Shown piece by piece: positions 26,787-35,032 of a stretch of DNA of 64,000 nucleotides. The translations under genes were made by a program, and so were the position numbers. The stretch spans positions 248,001-312,000 of the forward strand of contig NZ_JH947128.1 in assembly GCF_000302595.1 (NCBI RefSeq), read 5' to 3'. A model generated the notes under the pieces. That model saw only the letters and a program-made list of their open reading frames with translations. It was not told the DNA's origin and made no database searches. Origin of the DNA: Pedobacter arcticus A12 (GTDB lineage: Bacteria; Bacteroidota; Bacteroidia; Sphingobacteriales; Sphingobacteriaceae). Every line of letters begins with the position of its first letter. Position 1 is the first letter of the stretch.

Positions 26787-28412
26787 TTATTTAACAAATT
26801 TTACTCGCTGTTTTTCTCCATTACCTTCTACTGAAAATATATAAACACCTGGAGAAAGCGTAGTTGTATTTAATGTAAACTGGTTTTTACCGCCAACAAC
26901 TTGAATATTTTGGCTCAACAGTTTTTTGCCGCCCATATCTATGACAGAAACAGCAACATTTGCAGGTTTATCTGAATAAACTGAAACATTCAATCCAGAC
27001 TCTGTACTTGTAACAGTGAGTTGTTCGGCATTAAATGAACTATTAACTGCAATCACCTCAGACGAGGAATATTTACCGTTATAATCTACCTGCTTGAGTT
27101 GATAGTAATTTATCCCCGAGATAGGGCTATAATCTTTTGTACTATAATAGTTGATTTCAGAGGAATTTCCATGTCCAGTAATCCGTTTTATTTCTTCGAA
27201 AGAAACACCATCGCTAGAACGCAATACTTCAAAATGCGAATTATCCTTTTCAGATACCGTAGTCCATTTCAAATTCACTGCATTCGCATCATACTTTCCG
27301 GTAAACGAAGTTAAGGTTACTGGAAGTGTTGCGTTAGTAGTTGTTACGTAATCAGCTTGAAGGTCTGCTAACTCTATGGAACCATAACTTAACTCTGTTA
27401 GATTAGCCGCCGTTCCGTTTGTATGTACCGCAAATGTATTAATTGCTTTCCCAGTACTAAGGGATGATTTTCCAGCGACTGCTATATCATATTCTCCAAT
27501 TTTTACCCCATTAGCCCACAAATGAACAGCTTGAGAATTTACAGCGTAAATATCTTCATCAACAACATAATATTGTTTAAGTGCAGAATTATTGCAATAC
27601 AGTTCTATATTAGAATCACTACCGTTTGCATTAATGGGTAATTCTGGCATTGCAACAAAACTTGCTGCTCCATTTACAAATGGATCTCCTCCTCCAGGGG
27701 TACTCACCTTCCTGTGCGAAACAACCATAGCTGTTTGTGTTTCATTTACTTGCAAACGAAAAGAAGTAAAAAGACTCTCGCTGAGAGAAATAGTTGATGT
27801 GCTGGTAATAGCATCACCGCCTCTAAACCATGCTCCTACTCCGGAAAGCCCCGTTCCGCTGTCATTATATCCCAACATCAAATCATAATAACGGCTACCC
27901 GACCCCACTCCTGGCTGAACAACGTTTCCGTCTCCATCATCATCTTTATAATGGGTCTTAAGATTGAAGGAAAATTTGGCGATGGGGCTAGCTACGGCAT
28001 CATCAATGTTTCTAATAAGCAATTTACTCAGTTGGTTAGTTGCATCGATTTTCAAAGATTTAAAAGTGGCGCCGTCTTTAATTAAAGTGTACTTTACCCT
28101 GGCGCCATTAGCTGCCGGATCTGCTTTTCCAGCTGATGCTCTTGTGTGTATATTGGTAGTACCAACCGACGCAGGAAACCATCCTGGAACTGTAGCCGTT
28201 GAAGTTGTTGTAGTTCCAGCCCCAGGCATATAAAGACTCGCTGGAACTTCAGACTTAAAAAGTATGGTTTCACTTTCATCTACAAAATCAGCATTGCGGT
28301 CTCCGGTTAAATCATAAGACCAAGATGCTTTGGTGCCGTTCCAATCTTTGTCTTGAGCATTTACCACACCAGCAACGAAACAAAAAGAAATTAGTTGTAA
28401 GAGTATTTTCAT
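26787..28412 (-). CDS. secreted 'YD'-module protein with T9SS sorting domain
   Basis: A 541-residue paralog of the protein at 20825-22303: signal peptide (1-20), opening motif WSYDLTGDR (31-39), the same module with IELYCNN and HLWANG, an Fn3-like domain (LKWTTVSEKDN) and a type-A C-terminal sorting domain ending in VKFVK. No catalytic residues are evident. Position directly upstream of the PL8 lyase gene, whose C-terminus carries the same module, suggests the three act on one polysaccharide at the cell surface. No established function is known to me. Glycan binding is inferred. Confidence 0.75.
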   Translation of the reverse strand: MKILLQLISFCFVAGVVNAQDKDWNGTKASWSYDLTGDRNADFVDESETILFKSEVPASLYMPGAGTTTTSTATVPGWFPASVGTTNIHTRASAGKADPAANGARVKYTLIKDGATFKSLKIDATNQLSKLLIRNIDDAVASPIAKFSFNLKTHYKDDDGDGNVVQPGVGSGSRYYDLMLGYNDSGTGLSGVGAWFRGGDAITSTSTISLSESLFTSFRLQVNETQTAMVVSHRKVSTPGGGDPFVNGAASFVAMPELPINANGSDSNIELYCNNSALKQYYVVDEDIYAVNSQAVHLWANGVKIGEYDIAVAGKSSLSTGKAINTFAVHTNGTAANLTELSYGSIELADLQADYVTTTNATLPVTLTSFTGKYDANAVNLKWTTVSEKDNSHFEVLRSSDGVSFEEIKRITGHGNSSEINYYSTKDYSPISGINYYQLKQVDYNGKYSSSEVIAVNSSFNAEQLTVTSTESGLNVSVYSDKPANVAVSVIDMGGKKLLSQNIQVVGGKNQFTLNTTTLSPGVYIFSVEGNGEKQRVKFVK

Positions 28413-28538
28413 AATAAAGATTTAGTTGTAAGAGATAAGATAGAAGCACCCCAGTTAACCTAGCTGTGCTCCTATACCGATTAATTAGAAAGGTATCGAC
28501 TTAAACGAATAGGCAAAGCCATATACTTTCTGAAAATT

Positions 28539-28865
28539 TTAATTTGATTTCGCTTTATCTTTTAAATATTTTGTTTGTTCAGGAGTCAAAAGTTTCCAAT
28601 ACTGCTTTGCTCTTTCAGAGGTAAGCTTTCTTACTTCCAAGTCCATTTCTTCCTTTGATAGCCCACTCTTAGCTTTCACTTCACTTACGCGATCCTTAAA
28701 TTCTGAAACCAATGTCTTTACTGCTGCTCTTTGTTCGGGAGTTGCATTTATTTCATCCATTGTTTGGGTTGAGTAATATGGAATTGCCTTAGTTTGACTG
28801 TAGCCTTCAACTGTTAGTGCAGATAAACTGAATGCTACTGCAAGTGTCAATAAAATCTTTTTCAT
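28539..28865 (-). CDS. small periplasmic Spy/CpxP-like helical protein
   Basis: A 108-residue exported protein with a signal peptide (1-23) and two helices rich in charged residues. Two TPEQ motifs (ATPEQRAAV and LTPEQTKYL) resemble the LTxxQ repeats of Spy/CpxP periplasmic chaperones. It is preceded by the best-formed LacI-type operator of the window (28909-28923), so it appears to be induced with PUL 2. Its role is unknown. A chaperone for exported enzymes is possible. Confidence 0.7.
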   Translation of the reverse strand: MKKILLTLAVAFSLSALTVEGYSQTKAIPYYSTQTMDEINATPEQRAAVKTLVSEFKDRVSEVKAKSGLSKEEMDLEVRKLTSERAKQYWKLLTPEQTKYLKDKAKSN

Positions 28866-28908
28866 AATTCTAATTCTTTAAATGTTTAAATTGGAGTAGC
28901 TAGACCGC

Positions 28909-28953
28909 TACGTTAACGTACCCTAAAGATACTATTTTTTCTAAATAAACAAA
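28909..28953 (-). promoter_or_regulatory. promoter with LacI-type operator (site A)
   Basis: On the minus strand TTTG (28950-28953), an 18-base spacer and TATCTTTA (28924-28931) form a promoter. Directly after the -7 box comes AGGG and the perfect 12-bp palindrome TACGTTAACGTA (28909-28920). The start codon of the CpxP-like gene is 43 bases further on. Confidence 0.6.
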
Positions 28954-29023
28954 ATTTTGATGCTTAAATTTTAGACTTATAATTAATTGGGCTAGAAAAA
29001 TTGACTGAAGCGCTTAATCAAAA

Positions 29024-31390
29024 TCATTCCAACTCATGGTTGGCTTTAAGCTTACTGATGAAATCGGGCAAAAGAACTGTACCGTTGTGTTTTAGATGAG
29101 CCAATATATCCAACCCAAGTCTCGTATTAGTGTGATTGTACTTCACAGATTTGTTAAGTTGAATAAAACTATAGGTTTTTAAAGGATTGGCTTTTGAATC
29201 TCCCATGGTCTTTGGCAGCATTAAAATGCAGTTTACAAATGTAGTTCCTAACGTGGCGCCAAGGTTAAAAGAAACTTGATCGGAGGCCGGTACAAACTTA
29301 CACTCTTTAAAAATCAAGCTTCCGTGATATGAATTACCTTCACCTAATAAAAGATTGCTAATGCTGCAGTTTTCAAATTCAATTTCTGCGAGGTTATTTT
29401 CCAGCTTACAGATTACATTTTTACAGTCTTTAAACCTAATTAACGGGACCAAAGCTTTCTTATGTAATTTTTCATCTTGCTTAGCAATTGAAAACTGCGG
29501 AGAATCTATTGAGGATTCTTCCAAATCTATATTATCAAAAATCAACCGAGCATTGGGATGCAAATAAAAAGAGTTATCAACAAAATCCTTTTCCAAACTA
29601 AAAGTGTTAGGCTTTGCTAAATTCATTATTCTCACTCCTTTTTCTCTTCCTCTTACAGTGATGTTCTTCATCTCAACTGTTGAAGGAAAAAACAGCTTCC
29701 CACTATTTAAATAAGAGGAAACCACTACAGTACTAATAACCCAGCATATAGCTGTAGATTCTGGTACACTTCTATAATCGATAATAAAATCTTCTATTTT
29801 GATGTTGGCTGCGTATCCTATGGCATATTTATAATCTAGGTCTTTGGCATTATAGCTAATGATAGCCGAACTACCCTGATGAATTGGATAAAGCTTACAG
29901 TTTTTAATTACAATATCGCCGTCCCACCTGGAACCATAATCTGGTCTAAAACTGATAAAGTTATTTTGGTAAGCACTCGTGTTTTCGACACGAAGCTCTC
30001 CGCCACCGGTTACAGTAACGCCTTTTTGACCAAATTCAGAGTCGACAATGGTAATATTCCAGCCAAAAGAATGCACATCAAATCTGTTTAAGAAACAGCG
30101 TTCGACCCGCAGGTTTTTAACATAGTTAGTTCCAAATATACCCCAATGTATTTTCCCGGCCTCGGCAGTTATATTCTTAAATACAACATTCATCATCACA
30201 CTACCAGATATACCGTATGTACCTTGTGGTACATTTAATAACTTATCACCCCCTCTGGTTTTTTCCCAAGGAAGCAAACGTATATTTTCGAGCTGAACAT
30301 CAAATACTCGGGACAGATTATAAAACCCAGATCTAGGTCTACGAGCTATATCCTTGTTTCCCTGCTCTATACCAAGCCACTGGTTCTTTAAAATAGTTCT
30401 ACTCCGCTGAATCTGGATACCGTTTGCCATATATTTACCGCTTTGCTCATCCGGACCTTGACCCGAAAGGAAAAACGTACCACCCTCCATGGTTAAATAT
30501 GATTTCTCGGCAGGGTAAGCTGTTAACGATGTATAGTCTGAAAACTCTAAGAAGACTTCGCCCATAACTCTTCCGTCTGTTTCAACGTAGAAAAAATCCT
30601 GTTGCGATTTACCCGCAGTAGCATTGCCACCTTGTCTCGCCCCGGCTTTCTGATTGCTATCTATAATGACAACCAAAGAGTTTGCATAGTCTGTTAATTC
30701 TGCGATGTTTCTCGTCTTTGATTTAAGCTGCTTCAAAAAAGACTGCTTTTCTAAATCGGTAAGGGTAATTCGCCGACTTTCCTCTTTGCTTTCTATTACA
30801 AACCGAGAGGTAGAAGTGTTATACTTTTCATTGATATGGAAAATAGAGTTTCCCCAATTAACGTCTGTTTGAATTCTAATATGATTACTTTCTGTAATCC
30901 AGAAATCACCAGACAGGTTGCTTACAGGTAGGTTATTTTTATTTGCATAGTTATGTGCCTTTCTAATTTGGACTCCATCATCACTTTTACCATCCGATTT
31001 TGCCCCAAATACCCTGTAATTGACTTGCGCAACATTTATCAACTTGGCTGTGAGTCCATTATTTAAGCTTATCAGCTCTCCCTCATCTACCTTCTCTTTT
31101 GTTTTGATGATAAGATAGGCAGCCCCACCGCCATCTCCAGCATCATAAAAACCGCTAGTATGTGCTTGATCGCCTTCCTTTAAGGAGTTATCCTCCTTCA
31201 TTTCCGCTACACTCCCAAATACAAACAACGAACCTTTCTTTCCTGCTTTACCACCGTTTCCCTTAGCGGCGAAAACTCCTAACGATACAGTTGATAAGCC
31301 AACTATACTCAGTGCAGCTAACATTTTACGTCTGCCAAAAGATTTTACATCAGACAAGTTCGCTTCCGAATCATTTTCATTTTCTACCAT
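29024..31390 (-). CDS. Tat-exported right-handed beta-helix protein, candidate polysaccharide lyase or hydrolase
   Basis: A 788-residue protein with a Tat-type leader (RRKMLAAL, twin Arg at 20-21, hydrophobic stretch to about 42). An N-terminal domain of the tailspike/pectate-lyase-3 kind follows (about 55-180, with FGAKSDGKSDDG), then repeated short strands typical of a parallel beta-helix (about 180-700). The DDG motif is found in many pectate_lyase_3 proteins. I cannot name catalytic residues. Between lyase and esterase genes, a backbone-cleaving role is plausible. Substrate and family are unknown. Confidence 0.7.
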   Translation of the reverse strand: MVENENDSEANLSDVKSFGRRKMLAALSIVGLSTVSLGVFAAKGNGGKAGKKGSLFVFGSVAEMKEDNSLKEGDQAHTSGFYDAGDGGGAAYLIIKTKEKVDEGELISLNNGLTAKLINVAQVNYRVFGAKSDGKSDDGVQIRKAHNYANKNNLPVSNLSGDFWITESNHIRIQTDVNWGNSIFHINEKYNTSTSRFVIESKEESRRITLTDLEKQSFLKQLKSKTRNIAELTDYANSLVVIIDSNQKAGARQGGNATAGKSQQDFFYVETDGRVMGEVFLEFSDYTSLTAYPAEKSYLTMEGGTFFLSGQGPDEQSGKYMANGIQIQRSRTILKNQWLGIEQGNKDIARRPRSGFYNLSRVFDVQLENIRLLPWEKTRGGDKLLNVPQGTYGISGSVMMNVVFKNITAEAGKIHWGIFGTNYVKNLRVERCFLNRFDVHSFGWNITIVDSEFGQKGVTVTGGGELRVENTSAYQNNFISFRPDYGSRWDGDIVIKNCKLYPIHQGSSAIISYNAKDLDYKYAIGYAANIKIEDFIIDYRSVPESTAICWVISTVVVSSYLNSGKLFFPSTVEMKNITVRGREKGVRIMNLAKPNTFSLEKDFVDNSFYLHPNARLIFDNIDLEESSIDSPQFSIAKQDEKLHKKALVPLIRFKDCKNVICKLENNLAEIEFENCSISNLLLGEGNSYHGSLIFKECKFVPASDQVSFNLGATLGTTFVNCILMLPKTMGDSKANPLKTYSFIQLNKSVKYNHTNTRLGLDILAHLKHNGTVLLPDFISKLKANHELE

Positions 31391-31537
31391 ACCAGTTTTT
31401 TTAAATTCAAAATAATTCTTAGGTTATGACAACAGCATTCTTAAATAGGAACTTGGTCAATCAAGATAAAGCATTCGAAGACTGAGCATCCCGCCCAAAA
31501 AGTGAGTAAAAATCTTCGAAAAGCTATATATATCTTT

Positions 31538-33877
31538 TTACCTTCCTTGGTTAACTTGATTAAAAAATTTGATGATCTCTGTTACAGACTCCGGCGAAAG
31601 TCTGTTGATATCTTCTGGCTGATATAGTTGCAAATTATTTGATTTACCATACAAGCCATAAGCTACCTTAGACGCTGCAACGGCATTTTCAATTTGTTTG
31701 CGATCTCCGTATCTATCTAATGTTGGCGCTACAACCATCATAGGTCTAGGAGCAATACACGCTAACATTTCTTCTAAGTCAACTGGAGCATCTTTAGGCG
31801 TATCCGCAAAAAAGCCCAATCGAGGGATTAAACCATGCAAGTGAGACATTGTTCTTATGGATTCGTATTGCAAGTTAGAGCTTCTGTATGGAGAAAACCC
31901 AGACACCGAAACCAATGCCTTTACCCTGTTGTCTAAAGCTGCGGCGTATATGCCCACAGTTCCACCCAAAGTGTTTCCCAAAACAAAGATTTTGTTTTGA
32001 TCAATATTGTTGATTTTGTATAAGCCATCTAACACACCGCTTACGTCAGTCACCATTTTTCCCATTTTAGACCAAGAAGGGTTTCGTTGATAAAAATTAA
32101 CAGCTTCTTCCATTCGGCTACCGAAGCCAAATAAGTCAAACGCTACAACTGCATATCCCTGAGCTAAAAATTGCGAAAATAAAACATCGTTTGACTGACC
32201 GGCTGTGAGCTTATTGTAGCCCTTGGCATAACCAGTAGAGTGTGCATATTGATGTAAGTAAATCACTGTCGGATATTTCTTATCCTCAATTTTCCCTTTA
32301 CTATTTTTTGGATAATAAACACGAACTGGAATATGGTCTCCCATGGCTGCATAAGGGCCATAATAATGGGCAATGCCATTTTTTGGCTCTGCGGTTCCTA
32401 TTATAGACTCAATCCAATCGTATCTTGATTTAAGAGCAATATCAATAAAATCTGGCTTAACACTACCTGGCTTCTCACCTAAAAGCCAACTAACATTTGT
32501 TAAAACTTTCGATTTTTCTTTCTCAAAATCAGCGATACTCTTATAATTCGCTTTTAGGTGTATTGCTTTTTGGTTTCTCGCAACAATTGCCAAATCACTA
32601 TGATTTTTTAGCCAATCGTTATAATCATAGGTATAAAACAAGTTGTTATGCCAAGTAATGTTATTTCTGTTGAACTGCTTATCCAAAAAATCCAGGGTAA
32701 ATTCAACATCTCTGGAGGCAACCGCATGTTCTCCTCTTCTTGTATGTACCCCTATTCGGTCACCTTCGCCTAAGAATTCATATACTTTCTTTGTGGCATA
32801 ATAGTTTTGTTCGTTGGCCCATGCATTCAATCCAGCCTCTGTTACCGAGTAATGAAATAAGAGTGCCCTAGGTGCTATTAGCGATGCTAGTGAATTTTGA
32901 TCAACAGACAGTCTATCTTCGTTACCAAAGAAAAACCGTAATCTGGGATGAAACCAATGAGCATTTGCAGCAGTTACCAAATCAAGGGTTTCACTAGCAT
33001 ATTGTGGATCACCAAATCTCCAGGGTGCATCGCCACCTGTGCCTGAACTACTGGACACAACGGCAGTAATTCTTTCATCAAACGCAGCTGCCCAAAGTGA
33101 TTGCTTCCCGTTTCGCGAATGACCTGTAATTGCGATTTGGTTTTTATTAATCTCTGGACGCGTGTACAAATAATCGATAGCTCGTGACGCACCCCAAGCT
33201 CTTCTCATTAAGGTGCTGAAGTCGTAATTAGGATATATTTTTTGGTAGGCCTCTGTATCGTCTGCACCATCGCTTGCGGCATAGGTACAAACTGCGTAGC
33301 CTCGTCTTAAAGCTAAACGACCCCAGTCTTTGTGAGTAAATTGAGTCATAAATACTGGCAGGTTCTTTTTACCCTCTGGCAACCACAACTCTAAATGTAA
33401 TACTGCAGCGTGTGATGGTCCAAAACTTAGTTTTACTTTCACAATCCTAACGTTATTCGAAACAGAGTCCAAGAGTATCTCACTCTTTAGATTTTTTGGT
33501 GGATCTGGAAAAGTTCCCGAAATCCAATGCTTATATTCTTCTTTAATCCACTCTCTTTTCTTTTGCCATTGCTCTTTTGTCTTAATCGGCAATTCTTTAC
33601 CGTTTTCTTCAAACACTAATGGATCTGGGAGAAAAGGAGTAGATTTCATCTTGGCAAAATTCGGAGGAAGTTCACCACTTCTTTTAAGCCAATCTACCCA
33701 AGTGCTGTCTTGTACAGATACTCTTCTCGTGTTTTTTTGAATCCTTTGGTCAATGATTATCTTCTTTAAATCTGTTAGATATTGCTGTCTAATTTGAAGG
33801 TCATCTTGCCCGTATAACCGCTTGCCTACTACTGAAGTCAACAATAATAGAAAAATGGCAATAATATTTTTTTTCAT
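31538..33877 (-). CDS. tandem alpha/beta-hydrolase protein, CE15-like esterase plus degenerate second domain
   Basis: A 779-residue secreted protein (signal peptide 1-23). The first domain (about 85-430) looks like a CE15 glucuronoyl esterase, with GHSRNGK (nucleophile S254) and a late GEHAV histidine. The second alpha/beta-hydrolase domain (about 515-775) has the nucleophile elbow GNTLG, with T636 where Ser is expected, and no convincing catalytic His near its C-terminus, so it is probably non-catalytic. CE15 enzymes cut esters of (4-O-methyl)glucuronate, which fits a uronic-acid polysaccharide. It lies between the SusCD operon terminator and the beta-helix gene. Confidence 0.8.
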   Translation of the reverse strand: MKKNIIAIFLLLLTSVVGKRLYGQDDLQIRQQYLTDLKKIIIDQRIQKNTRRVSVQDSTWVDWLKRSGELPPNFAKMKSTPFLPDPLVFEENGKELPIKTKEQWQKKREWIKEEYKHWISGTFPDPPKNLKSEILLDSVSNNVRIVKVKLSFGPSHAAVLHLELWLPEGKKNLPVFMTQFTHKDWGRLALRRGYAVCTYAASDGADDTEAYQKIYPNYDFSTLMRRAWGASRAIDYLYTRPEINKNQIAITGHSRNGKQSLWAAAFDERITAVVSSSSGTGGDAPWRFGDPQYASETLDLVTAANAHWFHPRLRFFFGNEDRLSVDQNSLASLIAPRALLFHYSVTEAGLNAWANEQNYYATKKVYEFLGEGDRIGVHTRRGEHAVASRDVEFTLDFLDKQFNRNNITWHNNLFYTYDYNDWLKNHSDLAIVARNQKAIHLKANYKSIADFEKEKSKVLTNVSWLLGEKPGSVKPDFIDIALKSRYDWIESIIGTAEPKNGIAHYYGPYAAMGDHIPVRVYYPKNSKGKIEDKKYPTVIYLHQYAHSTGYAKGYNKLTAGQSNDVLFSQFLAQGYAVVAFDLFGFGSRMEEAVNFYQRNPSWSKMGKMVTDVSGVLDGLYKINNIDQNKIFVLGNTLGGTVGIYAAALDNRVKALVSVSGFSPYRSSNLQYESIRTMSHLHGLIPRLGFFADTPKDAPVDLEEMLACIAPRPMMVVAPTLDRYGDRKQIENAVAASKVAYGLYGKSNNLQLYQPEDINRLSPESVTEIIKFFNQVNQGR

Positions 33878-33953
33878 ATCTTTTTTTTCTAATCACCTGA
33901 TATTCAAAATACCTAGGTTTATCTATCATTAACACCTACCTCAAAAATCAATT

Positions 33954-33986
33954 TAAAAAAAGAGGAGTACTACTTTTGTACTCCTC
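33954..33986 (-). terminator. intrinsic terminator of the PUL 2 susC-susD operon
   Basis: On the minus strand, the perfect 9-bp stem GAGGAGTAC/GTACTCCTC (33978-33986 and 33962-33970, 7-base loop) is followed by a run of seven or more T. It lies about 80 bases after the stop codon of the DUF5017-type gene and ends that operon. Confidence 0.88.
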
Positions 33987-34065
33987 GATATTTCAAATAA
34001 CATTTCAACATCAATTGGTGCTTTCGTTGTTTAAATAGCAACCACAAGAGGTTACTTAGCAACGA

Positions 34066-35022
34066 TTAGTTGGTAACAGTAATCTCTAATTCTTTAATAA
34101 CCTGTTTACTGCTCGATATTGTAGCATTTGAAGCTAAAAATACAACTTTGTAAACCCCAGGGTTCGGATAATAGTGGGTGTATGAGTCAACTGGTGGATC
34201 TACATACTCCTTTAAAGACACGCTACCTTCTGAGCCCAAGCTAATTTCTCCAGACTCAAACTTTTTGGACACGCCCCAAACTTCAGCATTTAAACGGTAT
34301 CTTGGACTAGCAGAGTTATAATAACCTAACAATAAGATTGATGTCGAAGCTACAGTTGTACTTTGTAAGGGTACTTCTTCTGGAGTTAGGTATCTATCAA
34401 CAAGTTTCCATGCCATTCCCTTGTAATCCGCTAAATTAAGATAGTTTCCACCAATCGTTTCCGCAATTAATGAATGGGATCTTGCTCGCCAATTCCGGGA
34501 AATTGTACCAGTAGGCATTGATGCAGATTTTACTCGGTGTGCGATGTAAAATGGTTTTCCATCCTCTAAATACGAGGTTAAATCTGCAGTCCCTGTAGCG
34601 GTCCACATTGTTTGCCAAGGCCCTTTTGGCCCCCAGACAAATAGGCTTGAAAGAGGTCTCCAAGTAGCTTTTTCGACGTTCTCATAGTCATAGGTACCAT
34701 TAAAATCACTAGATATAAATATATCAGGCTCTACGTCTTGGTCAACACCAACGTTGTGAGTTTGAAACGAAAGAAAAACTTTTTTTATCTGATCTATCCG
34801 ATTTTTATTCCGGTATTCATAGTCATTGCCTACATCACCAGAGTAAAAAGAAATCTGATTGGCATCACCGCCAGTTATCTTAAAATTTACCGGATCTCCA
34901 GCTTTAACAGTGGTAGACTCGGCAGACACGTCAAACGTTAAATCTTTTACACTATCAAACTTCTGGCATGATACTGATAATAAGGCGGATATAACCGCGA
35001 TTGTTAATAAGATCTTTTTCAT
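34066..35022 (-). CDS. DUF5017-type surface lipoprotein
   Basis: A 318-residue lipoprotein (LSVSC, Cys19) with an N-terminal Ig/PKD-like strand pattern (SFDVS, AGDPVNFKITG, ISFYSGDVGNDYEYR) and a beta-rich C-terminal half. The pattern matches DUF5017 proteins that follow SusD in many Bacteroidota PULs and are thought to be surface glycan-binding proteins in the SusE/F position. It lies 10 bases after susD and is the last gene before the terminator at 33954-33986. Confidence 0.8.
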   Translation of the reverse strand: MKKILLTIAVISALLSVSCQKFDSVKDLTFDVSAESTTVKAGDPVNFKITGGDANQISFYSGDVGNDYEYRNKNRIDQIKKVFLSFQTHNVGVDQDVEPDIFISSDFNGTYDYENVEKATWRPLSSLFVWGPKGPWQTMWTATGTADLTSYLEDGKPFYIAHRVKSASMPTGTISRNWRARSHSLIAETIGGNYLNLADYKGMAWKLVDRYLTPEEVPLQSTTVASTSILLLGYYNSASPRYRLNAEVWGVSKKFESGEISLGSEGSVSLKEYVDPPVDSYTHYYPNPGVYKVVFLASNATISSSKQVIKELEITVTN

Positions 35023-35032
35023 ATCTAATATT

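Noticed and set aside
28455-28475. GTTAAC core upstream of the 541-residue protein gene, similar to the centre of the LacI sites
   Set aside because: Only the six central bases match. The flanks and a -7 box in the right place are missing.
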